Below, one piece after another: positions 24,955 to 34,007 of a DNA stretch of 64,000 nt; the first letter of the stretch is position 1; every line of letters starts with the position of its first letter. Made by a program: the position numbers and the translations under genes. The notes beneath the pieces are model-generated. The model was not told the DNA's origin. It saw only the letters and a program-made list of their open reading frames with translations, and did not search any database. Source of the stretch: Myxococcales bacterium (GTDB taxonomy: Bacteria; Myxococcota_A; Polyangia; Haliangiales; Haliangiaceae); the NCBI GenBank assembly GCA_947483555.1, contig CANKMW010000024.1:30709-94708 (forward strand). The letters are read 5' to 3'.

Positions 24955-25128
24955 GGGTTCCTCCGCGGCACAGCGTACGCCCCCGTCACCGCGGGTGCCA
25001 CCGACGACGTGGCCGCCGCGGCTGTGATTCCGCGCCACGCCCTGGCGCGCACCGGATACACCATGGCGACGAGATTCCGCTGGGTTGCAGCGTTGAATCC
25101 TGGAACCGACGTTGCACTGTCTGGGGCC

Positions 25129-25992
25129 GTGCGCTTCCCCCGCTCTGCCCTCGCTGCCCTGGCCGCGCTCGTCGTGGCCGGGACGGGCTGTGATCGCCTC
25201 GATTGCTTCGACGGCGGGCCGCTCGAGATGTCGTACCGCGACGGCGAGACCGCCGCCCGGGCCGAGAACCAGACGGCGTTCGCCAGCGGGCAGCGCGACG
25301 GCCTGGCGGCGACCCGCGACGACGGCCTCCGCGACGGCTGGGACGACGGCTACGCCGATGGCTATGCCGATGGGTACGCTGACCAGTACCCTGACGGGTA
25401 CAACGACGGCTGGAACGACGGCGGCGTCGGCGCGACCCAGGCTGGCTGCGACGCCGGCCAGGCCGCGGGCGACGGCGACGGATGGAACGCGGGATGGAGC
25501 GCCGGTCACGATGCCGGCTGGAACGCGGCCTGGAACGAAGGCTGGACGGCTGGCTGGGAGGCCGGTAACGCCACGTGCACGAAGGCGGCGCGCCGCGACG
25601 CGCCGGCCGACGAAGCGCCCGATCCCGAGGACGTCCTCGAATGCCGGCAACGCGGCCACGCCATCGCCGCCGATCCGACCGCGTACGCGCGCGGCCTCGC
25701 CGAGGGCCAGCGCCTGAACCCGGACTACCAGGCCGGCTACCGCGACGGCTATCCACCGGGCTGGGCGACCGGCGTCGGGCCCGGTCGCGATGCCGGGTGG
25801 CGCGACGGTTACGACGATGGTCACGCCGACGGCTGGGACGCCGGATACGACGCCGGCTACAGCAGCTGCTACCAGGACCTGTACGGCAGCGCCTACGACG
25901 ATGGCTGGGTCGGCGGGTACGACGACGGCTGGAGCGATGGCTGGTCCGACGGCTACGACGACGGCTACGACGACGGCGCCAGCTGCTCGTGA
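25129..25992 (+). CDS. Exported Gly-x3 repeat protein (DGY/DGW tetrads)
   Basis: A 287-residue protein whose body is a long run of four-residue units G-[YW]-x-[DAE], for example DGWDDGYADGYADGYAD, AGWNAAWNEGWTAGWEAG and DGYDDGHADGWDAGYDAGY. The periodic Gly every fourth residue recalls the deca-GX3 motif of Yae1/LTO1 proteins, where it packs helices, but the aromatic/Asp enrichment differs. Two blocks of repeats (about 45-140 and 200-285) are separated by a spacer containing CTKAARRDAPADEAPDPED. Six or more Cys are spread along it. GTG 25129 gives a signal peptide (FPRSALAALAALVVAGTGC), with a weak lipobox; ATG 25063 would add 22 residues. It lies just upstream of the HSP90-like pair. The function is unknown. 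Confidence 0.65.
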   Translation: MRFPRSALAALAALVVAGTGCDRLDCFDGGPLEMSYRDGETAARAENQTAFASGQRDGLAATRDDGLRDGWDDGYADGYADGYADQYPDGYNDGWNDGGVGATQAGCDAGQAAGDGDGWNAGWSAGHDAGWNAAWNEGWTAGWEAGNATCTKAARRDAPADEAPDPEDVLECRQRGHAIAADPTAYARGLAEGQRLNPDYQAGYRDGYPPGWATGVGPGRDAGWRDGYDDGHADGWDAGYDAGYSSCYQDLYGSAYDDGWVGGYDDGWSDGWSDGYDDGYDDGASCS

Positions 25993-26048
25993 CCGGTCGA
26001 AGGCGCCGCTCGCGCCCCGGCCGCGACAGCTCCCGGGGCAGCCCGCGC

Positions 26049-26054
26049 TAGGAT
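26049..26054 (+). promoter_or_regulatory. Putative leaderless -10 element for the HSP90-like pair
   Basis: TAGGAT lies 6 nt before GTG 26061. The second gene of the pair overlaps the first, so this would drive both. Confidence 0.5.
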
Positions 26055-26060
26055 GCGGCG

Positions 26061-27734
26061 GTGGACTCGCCCTACCGGAGCGCGCCGCGCGCGGACGACG
26101 TCGAGGCGCCCCGCGACGCCGGCATCGTGGGCGAGGTGGTGGCGCAGTTCGCCGACCCACTCGCCTTCTACCGCGAGCTGGTGCAGAACGCGATCGACGC
26201 CGGCACGCCCACCGTCGAGGTCGAGGTGTCGTACGACGCCGAGGCCGGCGCGGTGCGCGCGCTGGTCCGCGATCGCGGTGACGGCATGGACCGCGACACC
26301 GTCGAGAACCACCTGCTGGTGCTGTTCCGCACCACCAAGGATCGCGATCCGACCAAGATCGGCAAGTTCGGGATCGGCTTCTCGTCGGTGCTGTCGCCCG
26401 CGCCGCGGGTGGTGGTGGTGCAGACCGTGCGTGCCGGCCGGCGGCTGACGCTCCACCTCCACCCCGATCTGAGCTACCAGCTGTTCGATGGCGGTGCCGC
26501 CACGCGCACCGGCACCTCGGTCGAGCTCGAGCTGGCGATGGCGCCCGGCCTGGTCGCCGACTTCGCGCGCCGCAGCCGCGAGGCGCTGGTGCGCTGGTGC
26601 CGCCACGCCGCGGTGCCGATCCAGTTCACGGCGCGCGACGAGCGCGGCGCGATCATCGATGAGGCCCGCGTCGACACGCCGCTGGCGCTCGACGGCGCGC
26701 TGGTCGAGGTGCGCGGCGTGTCGGCCGACGGCGCCATCACCGCGGTGGTCGGCCTGCGTCCGCGCGCGGCGGCGTACGCCGGCTTCTTCAACCGCGGCCT
26801 GATGCTGCACGAGACCGACGCCCCGCTGGCCGGTCGGGTGGCGTTCAAGGTGCTGGACTCGCGCCTCGGTCATACCTTGTCGCGCGACGACGTACGCCGC
26901 GACGACGCGTTCGAGCGTGCGATGACGCTGGTGCGTGATCTGGCCCGGCGCGCGCTCGCCCGCGCTGCTGCCGTTGCGCTCCGGCTCGCCGCCGAGCGCG
27001 ACCTGGCGCGGTGGCGGGCGCTGTTCGAGGCGATCGACGCCAGCGACCTGACGCTCGAGCCCGAGGAATGGCTGGTGCCGCTGCTGCTCCCCGTCGACGG
27101 CGTGACCGCGGTGGCGCCGGCGATGCGGATGCGCAGCGTGGCCTGGGCGGCGCACGCGCAGACCCCGGTGGTCGAGGCGATGGCCGCCGCCGGCATCCCG
27201 GTGCTGGCGCTGTCGGCCGGCGGCATCGACGCCGAGGCGGTGAAGGCGCGCGTCGCGCGGACCGGCGACCTGCGGCTGATCGACGTCGCCGCGACGCTCA
27301 CCCTGGTCGAGTCGGTGCCGCTGACCGTGGCCGACCACGCGCTGCTCGACCTGCTCGGCCACTTCCTCGAGCGCGCCGTGCGGCGTCCGCGCGCGATCGT
27401 GGTCGCCGATCTCAGCGGCCCGCTGGCGGTCCGGACCTGCGTCGCCGGCGGCGCCGACGACGCGCTGATCGAGATCGACGATCGGCGCTGGGTGATCGAC
27501 CTCGAGGTCGGCACCCGCAACCCGATGGCGCGCTGGCGGCGACCCGCGCTGGTGTTGAACGCCGCCGACCCGCTGATCGCCGCCGCCCGCCGCCGCGCCG
27601 ACGCGGATGGGGATGCCATCGGCGCCGCTTCGCTGCTGGCGCGCGCGGTGCTGCTGCAGCATCAGCGGCTCGACGCCGCCGCGTCCGAGGCCGTGCTGGC
27701 GGCCACCGTCGAGCGCCTCGAGGGATCACGGTGA
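26061..27734 (+). CDS. HSP90-like GHKL ATPase
   Basis: A 557-residue protein with an intact GHKL ATP-binding domain of the HSP90 type. The N-box is FYRELVQNAIDAG (catalytic Glu39, Mg-ligand Asn43), G1 is DRGDGM (Asp71), and the lid/G2 region is TKIGKFGIGFSSVL (about residues 98-111). HSP90-like middle-domain features follow: FFNRGLMLHETDAP and VAFKVLDSRLGHTLSRDDVR. The C-terminal 250 residues are unlike HtpG, so this is not the housekeeping chaperone. It overlaps the next gene by 4 nt (GTGA), and that partner seems to carry a degenerate version of the same domain. The pair probably forms one complex. Small HSP90-like ATPases of this kind occur in conflict and signalling systems; the role here is not known. 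Confidence 0.85.
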   Translation: MDSPYRSAPRADDVEAPRDAGIVGEVVAQFADPLAFYRELVQNAIDAGTPTVEVEVSYDAEAGAVRALVRDRGDGMDRDTVENHLLVLFRTTKDRDPTKIGKFGIGFSSVLSPAPRVVVVQTVRAGRRLTLHLHPDLSYQLFDGGAATRTGTSVELELAMAPGLVADFARRSREALVRWCRHAAVPIQFTARDERGAIIDEARVDTPLALDGALVEVRGVSADGAITAVVGLRPRAAAYAGFFNRGLMLHETDAPLAGRVAFKVLDSRLGHTLSRDDVRRDDAFERAMTLVRDLARRALARAAAVALRLAAERDLARWRALFEAIDASDLTLEPEEWLVPLLLPVDGVTAVAPAMRMRSVAWAAHAQTPVVEAMAAAGIPVLALSAGGIDAEAVKARVARTGDLRLIDVAATLTLVESVPLTVADHALLDLLGHFLERAVRRPRAIVVADLSGPLAVRTCVAGGADDALIEIDDRRWVIDLEVGTRNPMARWRRPALVLNAADPLIAAARRRADADGDAIGAASLLARAVLLQHQRLDAAASEAVLAATVERLEGSR

Positions 27735-30700
27735 ACCTGCGCCGACCGCCGCCCGGGGCGCAGCTGTCGACCGGGCGTCTCCGCGTCGACGCGGCGCGCG
27801 CCATCGCCCGGCTGCGCGACTACCGGCTCGCCGATCCGACCGCCTGGATCCTCGAGGCGGTGCGGGCCGCGGTCGCGTCCGGGGCGACCCGGATCTCGCT
27901 CGCCGGCGACGCCAACGACGTCTGGCTGCGCTGGGACGGACCGGCCTGGCCCGCCGACCAGCTGCCCGAGCTGTTCGACGAGCTGGTCAGTCCCGAGCCG
28001 GCGCGCGACGCCTACCATCGCCGGCTGCTCGCCGCCGCGGTCAACAGCGCCCTCGGCCTGGAACCGGCCTGGGTCGACGTGACCGCCATCGCTGGTGGAG
28101 CCGCGGCCCGGGTCCGGTTCACCCCCGCCACGGTCACGGCGGGCGACGACGGCACCGCGCCACTGCGCGAGCTGACCAGCGAGAACGTCAGCGTCCCCGA
28201 GGGCACGGACCAACCCGGCATGGTCGTGCACCTGCGCCGGCGCGCCGGGCTCGAGACCCTCGGCCGCTTCCTGCGTCTCGACGAGCCACCCGAGCTGACC
28301 CTGGCGCGCGCGGCGTGCGCCGACATCGCGGTGGCGATGACGATCGGCGGCGACCCGGTGGGGCGGACGGCGGGCCCCGGCGATCTGCTGCGGATCCCGC
28401 TCGGCGACGATCTCGACGGCTTCATCGCGCTGACCGATCCGGCGACGCTGGGCGTGCCGGGACGGGGGCAGCAACGGCAGCCGGTCTTCGACGTCGCCGA
28501 GCTCGGGGTCCGCATCGTTCGCGAGTCGTGGCGACCGACGTCGCTCGGCGCCGTCGGCGACCCCGACGCCGCGGTCCCGATCCGCCTGTTCATCGACGGA
28601 CCGCGCATGCCGACCAACGCATCGCGGTCGCAGGTCCGCGCCGGCGATCACCCGATCACGGCGGCACGACGTCGCGGTGATGAGCTGATGCCGGTGCTGG
28701 TCGAGGAACTGGCGCGCGCCTGGCGTGCGATCCAGGGTGCCGGCGACGACGAGGTCGCTGCCAGCGACCCGATGCGCGTCGCCGCACTCACCTTGCTGGC
28801 GTCAGCGGTGGCCGGAGCCGCCTGGGATGAACGCGCCCGGGTCGCCCGCGGCCCGATGGCCACCGTCGCGGCGCTGCCGCTGGTGCGCAACGCGGTGGGC
28901 GCGTGGCGAGCGCCGTCGGCGTCGTGGCGGGACCTCGTGTACCGCGGCGGCGAGCCGCTGGCCGCCGAGCTCGCGCCCTGGCTCGGCTCGATGCCGTGGA
29001 TTCCTCCTCGGGATGCGGCCCACGTCCTGCTCGGCACCCAGGCCCCCGATCCCGGTGCAGCCCGGCGCGCGATCCGCTCGGCGGGGCGCCGGCTGCGGGC
29101 CCGGAACGACTTTCTGGCCGGCCCCGTCCACCCGGCGCGGGTCGCGCCGCGAGCCGGATCGAGAGTGCGCGCCAAGCTGGGCGCTGGCCCGGTCGGCTGC
29201 GTGCCGGACGACGCCTTCGCCGGCCTCGAGGGAGAGGTCTGCGTCGCGCCGATGCCAGGCCCCGGGCGGCTGACCCTGCTCCTGCAGGGTCGGCCGATCA
29301 TGGCTGGATCGCTCGACGTGGCGCTCGCGATCGACGCCGTCGTCGGTGGCGCCGCGCTGATGCCCGACGAACGCTACCGAGGCGTCGCGGTCGACGCCGG
29401 CTACCGGCACGCCGAGCGCGCCGCGCGCCTGGCCACGATCCGCGCCATCGAGGCGCTGTGCGGCGACGACGACCACGCCGATGTCGAGATCAGCGCGCCG
29501 CGCTGGCGCGACGACGACCGCGCGCTGGTGATGGTGGCCCTGTCGATGGCACACGGCGACGGACTCGGCGTGCTCGACGGCACGCCGCTGGCGCAGGCGG
29601 CGGTGTGGCCGGCGCCCGACGGCAGCCACCACAGCCTGGCCGCCCTGCGTCGCGCGCGGGCGATCGGGGTCACCGACCGAGGCGACGACACCAGCGGCCC
29701 GGCTGGGCGCCAGCTGATCGTCGCCTCGGCGGCGGAGCGCGCGCTCCTGACCGCGCTGCTGGCTCCCGCCACCGTGGTGGTGACCTACACCGCCGCCCAC
29801 GCCGCGCCCCGGATCGATCCGGCCGCCGCCCTGGCGCGTCAACTCGCCAACCGCACCGGCACGGCGGTGCTCGTGCGGCGCGCCGGCGCCCTGGCGGGCG
29901 CGATCAGCTTCGATCCGCGTGGCTCGACGCTGGCGCTGGTGCACCGCGGGCAGTCGCTCGGCGTGATGGAGCGCGTGCCGGCATACTTCGACTGCGCGAT
30001 CGCGATCGATAGCGACGCCATCGTGCCGGCGGACGACTGGCGTTCCGCGCGCGACGACGGTGGCGTCGCCGCCGCCGACCTCGACGCCTGGGAGCGCGCC
30101 CTGGCCCAGGCGACCGTGGTCGCGTTGCTCGGCGATCCGGTGCCCGAGCTGTTCGTGCCCCGGCGCCCGATCCGCCTCGACGACGCCACCGGGCGCGCGC
30201 TGTGCGACGCGCTGGTCCTGGGCACGCCCGAGGTCTTGCTCGGCCGCGACCTCGGCGAGCGGCTGGCAGGCCACCCCATGTTGTCCGTGCTCGGCGGTGA
30301 CCGACTGTACTCGGCGCGCGAGCTCCGCGAGGCCTTCGCGGGCGGTCCCATCCCGGCCCTCGAGGCCACCCCGCTCGGCGTGGTGCCGTGGTTCTCCGAC
30401 TGGCGCCCCCTGGTCGGCGGCGATGCCGTCCGTGGTCTGGTCGCGGCCCTGACCGGCGGCGTCGTCGTCGATGGCACCGACGAGCTGCAGCGCCGCCGGC
30501 GCGAGGGCGAGCGGCTGCGACGCCTGGTCGCCCACCGCCAGGGCGCGCTCGAGCCGCTCGATCTGCCGACCGAATGCGCCCCGATCCGGCTGCCGGCCGG
30601 CGGCGTAAGAGGCGTGGTCGGCATCGGACCGGACGCTCGCCTCGAAGCCGTGGTCGTGCTCGAGCAGCGGCGATTCTGCCGCCTCGTCTCGTCGCCCGAT

Positions 30701-32929
30701 CTGCCGCTGCGCGCGGTGGTCGAGGCGCGCCTCGACGAGATCGACGAGGACCTGAAGCAGCTGCTCTCGACCGCCAACGGGCGAATCCTCGCCGCGGTCC
30801 GCGCCGCCGCCGGCCCGTTGCTCGCCGCCATCGCCGATCAGCGTCCGGCCATGCTGGTCGACGACGCCGCGACCCGGCGCCTGCTGGTGGCGTGGCTGGC
30901 GCGGGCCGAGGACGGCCACCACGCGACCCGCGACGCCTTGCGCAGCGCACGGGCCTGGCCGTCGATCCAGGGCAACCGCGTGTCGCTGGCCGCCGCGGCG
31001 CGCGGGGTGGAGATCCCGACCGCGACGTGGTCCGGCGCCTGGGTCACCGGAGATCCCGCCCATCCGCTCGACGCGCCGGTGATCGCGCTGCCAGCCGGCG
31101 ACGACGGCGAGGCGCTGCGCGCGTTGATCGACAGCATCGGACCGTGGCCGGCGGGCGACGTCACCGCCGACGTCCGCCGCCTGCAAGGGCAGCGGCGCGT
31201 CGATCGTGGCGTCGTGCCGGCCCCGACGGTGCGCGGCGCCGCGATCGAGCTCACCCGCCGCCTCGACCGCCTCGAGGTCCGCCACGAGCTCGGCGCCGGC
31301 GAGATCGCGCTCGACGACGCCGCCGGGTCGCGGCTCTTGCTGCACGTCGACGGCGAGCTCCGCGGCAGCCTGTCGCTCGACGTCGTCCCGGCCGTGCTGG
31401 TCGCGATCGAGGCCCCCGAGTTGATCGACGCGCTCGCCGAGCCCGGCGGTCTGGCCGCCGCGCACAAGGAGCGCCTCGCGCGCCAGGTGCAGACGCTCGC
31501 GATCGCGCTGGTGATGGCGGTCGCCGGCGACCCGACCCGCGCCGCGGCGCTGCCGCCGTGGCTACGCCGGCGCCTCGGCACCGCGGTCCTGGCCGGCCGC
31601 CTGGAGCCCGCGGTGGTGGCCGGCACCCCGCTGTTCACGACGATCGACGGCGAGTGGGTGAACTGGAGCACGATCGCGGCGCAAGACACCACGCTCGGTG
31701 AGGTCTGGTACGTGGTCGGCGATCCACCGGGGCCGCCGCGAGACGCGCGCCGATGTGTGCTGCGGTTGGCCGCCGACGACGCCCGGCTCGCGGCCCGGAT
31801 CTCGACGGTCACGATGGTCGACGGGACGCGCGAGCTGGCGCTCGATGCCCGCACCCGGGCCAACCGGGCCCGGCTGCCGCTGGCCCGGCTCGAGTTGCCG
31901 GCGACGATCCGCGCCGGTGCGCTGGCCGTGATCGACCTGCCCACCACCGCCGGCGGGCGACGCGGCCTGATCGCAGTGCTCCACCCCAGGGTGGCCAGGC
32001 ACCGCACCCTGCTCCTCTGCCGCAGCATGGTGCCGTTCGATCCGGTCACCGATCCGTGCCGGTGGCCGACCATCGCCATCGTCGACGACCCGGCGCTGCA
32101 GGGCGACCGCACGTGGAGCCGACCGCTGGAGGACGACGTCTGGCGCGCGCTGATCTCCGACCTCCGTGGCGGCAGCGACGCTGCGCTGCGCGGCGTCATG
32201 ACCGCGCCGGCGGGCGCGGTCGCCAGCGAGCACGTCGATGCCTGGCGCACGGATCGCGCGACGTCGCCGTGGCATGGCAGCGAGGTCCGCGGTGTGATGT
32301 GGCTCCGCGGCGGAGCGGCGGCGCCGGACGCGAGCGGCGCGGTGACGGTGTCGACACCGGACGGCGACGTCGAGCTCGATGCCCCGGCCGATGCAGCGGT
32401 GTCGGGACGCCTGTACGTCGTTCCGGAGCCGCACGGGCTGCTCGGCGCGGTCCACGCCCTGTGCCGGACGACCTACGCCAAGCTGGTGGCCCGTGCCGGA
32501 GCCGGCAGGCCGCAGCCGCAGCCGCAGTCGCAGCCGCAGCCGCAACCGCAGCCGCAGCCGCAGCCGCAGCCGCAGCCGCAGCCGCAACCGCAGCCGCAGC
32601 CGCAGCCGCATGCGCTGAATGATCTGGCGATCGCCCTCGGCGAACGGCTCGACAGCATGGCGCTGGTCGGCCTCGACCACCGGGTCACGATCGCTACCGG
32701 CCGGCACGACCCACCGCTGACGATCGCCGCCGATCGGATCGTGCTGGCCGGACAGTCGCCGCTGCTGGCGAGGATCGCGGCCGCGCACGGCGCGCAGGCC
32801 GCGTGGGCGGCGGCGGCGATCGAGGCGGTGGCGGCGCACGCGATGACGCTGCTCAACGACGCCCGCGCGCCGGTGAGCGACGCCATCGAGCGCGCGGCGC
32901 TGCTGCGCTGGCTGGGGCCGACCCCGTAG
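27731..32929 (+). CDS. Giant partner of the HSP90-like ATPase with a degenerate GHKL domain and a Pro-Gln repeat
   Basis: A 1732-residue protein starting at GTG 27731 within the stop of the ATPase gene. Residues about 35-300 follow the GHKL order but have lost key residues. AWILEAVRAAVASGA keeps the Glu but replaces the Asn and Asp of the N-box with Ala. LRWDGPAWPADQLPELFDEL stands for G1, and RRLLAAAVNSALGL for the lid. Later sequence includes IPLGDDLDGFIALTDPATLG and RLFIDGPRMPTNASRSQV. The large remainder (300-1590) has no domain I recognise. A (Pro-Gln)16 run (about residues 1594-1625), made by a CCGCAG repeat, links to a helical C-terminal domain. It has no signal peptide or membrane segment, so it is probably cytoplasmic. 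Confidence 0.75.
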   Translation: MNLRRPPPGAQLSTGRLRVDAARAIARLRDYRLADPTAWILEAVRAAVASGATRISLAGDANDVWLRWDGPAWPADQLPELFDELVSPEPARDAYHRRLLAAAVNSALGLEPAWVDVTAIAGGAAARVRFTPATVTAGDDGTAPLRELTSENVSVPEGTDQPGMVVHLRRRAGLETLGRFLRLDEPPELTLARAACADIAVAMTIGGDPVGRTAGPGDLLRIPLGDDLDGFIALTDPATLGVPGRGQQRQPVFDVAELGVRIVRESWRPTSLGAVGDPDAAVPIRLFIDGPRMPTNASRSQVRAGDHPITAARRRGDELMPVLVEELARAWRAIQGAGDDEVAASDPMRVAALTLLASAVAGAAWDERARVARGPMATVAALPLVRNAVGAWRAPSASWRDLVYRGGEPLAAELAPWLGSMPWIPPRDAAHVLLGTQAPDPGAARRAIRSAGRRLRARNDFLAGPVHPARVAPRAGSRVRAKLGAGPVGCVPDDAFAGLEGEVCVAPMPGPGRLTLLLQGRPIMAGSLDVALAIDAVVGGAALMPDERYRGVAVDAGYRHAERAARLATIRAIEALCGDDDHADVEISAPRWRDDDRALVMVALSMAHGDGLGVLDGTPLAQAAVWPAPDGSHHSLAALRRARAIGVTDRGDDTSGPAGRQLIVASAAERALLTALLAPATVVVTYTAAHAAPRIDPAAALARQLANRTGTAVLVRRAGALAGAISFDPRGSTLALVHRGQSLGVMERVPAYFDCAIAIDSDAIVPADDWRSARDDGGVAAADLDAWERALAQATVVALLGDPVPELFVPRRPIRLDDATGRALCDALVLGTPEVLLGRDLGERLAGHPMLSVLGGDRLYSARELREAFAGGPIPALEATPLGVVPWFSDWRPLVGGDAVRGLVAALTGGVVVDGTDELQRRRREGERLRRLVAHRQGALEPLDLPTECAPIRLPAGGVRGVVGIGPDARLEAVVVLEQRRFCRLVSSPDLPLRAVVEARLDEIDEDLKQLLSTANGRILAAVRAAAGPLLAAIADQRPAMLVDDAATRRLLVAWLARAEDGHHATRDALRSARAWPSIQGNRVSLAAAARGVEIPTATWSGAWVTGDPAHPLDAPVIALPAGDDGEALRALIDSIGPWPAGDVTADVRRLQGQRRVDRGVVPAPTVRGAAIELTRRLDRLEVRHELGAGEIALDDAAGSRLLLHVDGELRGSLSLDVVPAVLVAIEAPELIDALAEPGGLAAAHKERLARQVQTLAIALVMAVAGDPTRAAALPPWLRRRLGTAVLAGRLEPAVVAGTPLFTTIDGEWVNWSTIAAQDTTLGEVWYVVGDPPGPPRDARRCVLRLAADDARLAARISTVTMVDGTRELALDARTRANRARLPLARLELPATIRAGALAVIDLPTTAGGRRGLIAVLHPRVARHRTLLLCRSMVPFDPVTDPCRWPTIAIVDDPALQGDRTWSRPLEDDVWRALISDLRGGSDAALRGVMTAPAGAVASEHVDAWRTDRATSPWHGSEVRGVMWLRGGAAAPDASGAVTVSTPDGDVELDAPADAAVSGRLYVVPEPHGLLGAVHALCRTTYAKLVARAGAGRPQPQPQSQPQPQPQPQPQPQPQPQPQPQPQPQPHALNDLAIALGERLDSMALVGLDHRVTIATGRHDPPLTIAADRIVLAGQSPLLARIAAAHGAQAAWAAAAIEAVAAHAMTLLNDARAPVSDAIERAALLRWLGPTP
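32510..32605 (+). repeat. In-frame hexanucleotide repeat (CCGCAG)16
   Basis: Sixteen tandem hexamers with a few single-base variants (one TCGCAG, some CCGCAA), coding for a Pro-Gln dipeptide run in the giant partner protein. Loss or gain of whole units would keep the frame. Confidence 0.92.
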
Positions 32930-32955
32930 GTCGCTGAGCCAGCGTCGTCGACGCA

Positions 32956-32972
32956 CGTTGCGCGACGCAACG
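32956..32972. terminator. Stem-loop after the HSP90-like pair, possible terminator
   Basis: CGTTGCG, a CGA loop and CGCAACG form a 7-bp hairpin 26 nt after the stop at 32929. There is no T-run, so intrinsic termination is doubtful. The rest of the 148-bp gap shows nothing recognisable. Confidence 0.25.
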
Positions 32973-33077
32973 CCGGCGACTCCCCCCGCCACCGCGGTCT
33001 TACCAGCTTCGCCTGTGCTGTCGCGCACCTGCGCGCCCACGCCGCGCGGCACGCCCGTTGCTCCCGCAGGGTCGTCG

Positions 33078-34007
33078 ATGATCTCCACCCCCGATCTCTT
33101 CACCAGTGCCATGGCGCGTCTGCGCCGCCGCGGCGCTGGCATCGGCGGCGCCGCCCTCACCGGCTCCGTCCTCCTCCAGCTCCCGGCCCAGATCGCGTGC
33201 ACCGACACGCCCGAGCTCGGCGACGTCGATCAGAACGACTGGGCCCAGTACGAGGGTCAACGCAACACCACGATGGTCAGCTACACCGGCTCGGCGTGGT
33301 CGGTGTGCCGGTTTCCCAACACGCGCTTCGGATGCGGCAGCGTCGAGGTGATCGTCAAGCTGCGGGTCCGCCCGGTGACCGGCGCCGACATCAACTGGAA
33401 GCGGGTCGGCGTGGTCTACAAGACGCCCGAGGATCAGAGCGAGCGCACCGCCATCGGTCGCTACTTCGCGACCTGGGGCAACGGCGACGAGGAGTGGCAC
33501 GTGCCGGTGCTGGTGTCGTCGGCGCAGAAGACGCTGCTCTTCGATGCCTGGTACCAGGACGGCGCCGGCCACACCTACCTCGACGACAACAACGGCGAGC
33601 TGCACGTCTACAACGATGGGCCGTCGTATCAGGTCGTGCGCGTCGAGCCGTGGCGCAACACCGTCGTGGTCGACGACGACCGGGTCACCGGATCGATCTC
33701 GATCCAGCTCGCCGATCTCGACTTCGACAAGCAGATCGACCTGTACGCCACCACCGACGGCTGGGCCAGCGTGATCGAGCTGGGCGTGGGCACCCCCGGC
33801 GAGCGCAATCGCTGGTACTGGGCCGAGGACTACGCCTGGAGCGGCCGCGAGCGCTGGCAGATCGATCTCGATCTACCGCAGGGCGGTGACGCGCTCGAGT
33901 ATGCGGTGGTCTACCGCCACGGGGTCGTCAACGGCGCCCGCAGCTACGAGTTCTGGGACAACAACGGCGGCAGCAACCACGTCGTGCCCCGGATCGTCGT
34001 CCCGTGA
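33078..34007 (+). CDS. Exported protein with two tandem CBM21-like carbohydrate-binding domains
   Basis: A 309-residue protein. The N-terminus MARLRRRGAGIGGAALTGS, reached from ATG 33078 or 33111, looks like an export signal with an Arg cluster, ending near LPAQIAC. The mature part is an internal duplication. Copy 1 (about 85-180) contains VGVVYKTPEDQ, NGDEEWHVPVLV and FDAWYQDGAGHTYLDDNNGE. Copy 2 (about 205-309) contains IDLYATTDGWAS, GRERWQIDLDLP, YAVVYRHGVVNGARSYEF and WDNNGGSNHVV. The FWDNNxGxNY-like ending is the hallmark of starch/glycogen-binding CBM21. Both copies are divergent, so glucan binding is inferred. The gene is coupled by a 4-nt overlap to the PHP gene and lies upstream of the amylase-radical SAM fusion. 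Confidence 0.65.
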   Translation: MISTPDLFTSAMARLRRRGAGIGGAALTGSVLLQLPAQIACTDTPELGDVDQNDWAQYEGQRNTTMVSYTGSAWSVCRFPNTRFGCGSVEVIVKLRVRPVTGADINWKRVGVVYKTPEDQSERTAIGRYFATWGNGDEEWHVPVLVSSAQKTLLFDAWYQDGAGHTYLDDNNGELHVYNDGPSYQVVRVEPWRNTVVVDDDRVTGSISIQLADLDFDKQIDLYATTDGWASVIELGVGTPGERNRWYWAEDYAWSGRERWQIDLDLPQGGDALEYAVVYRHGVVNGARSYEFWDNNGGSNHVVPRIVVP

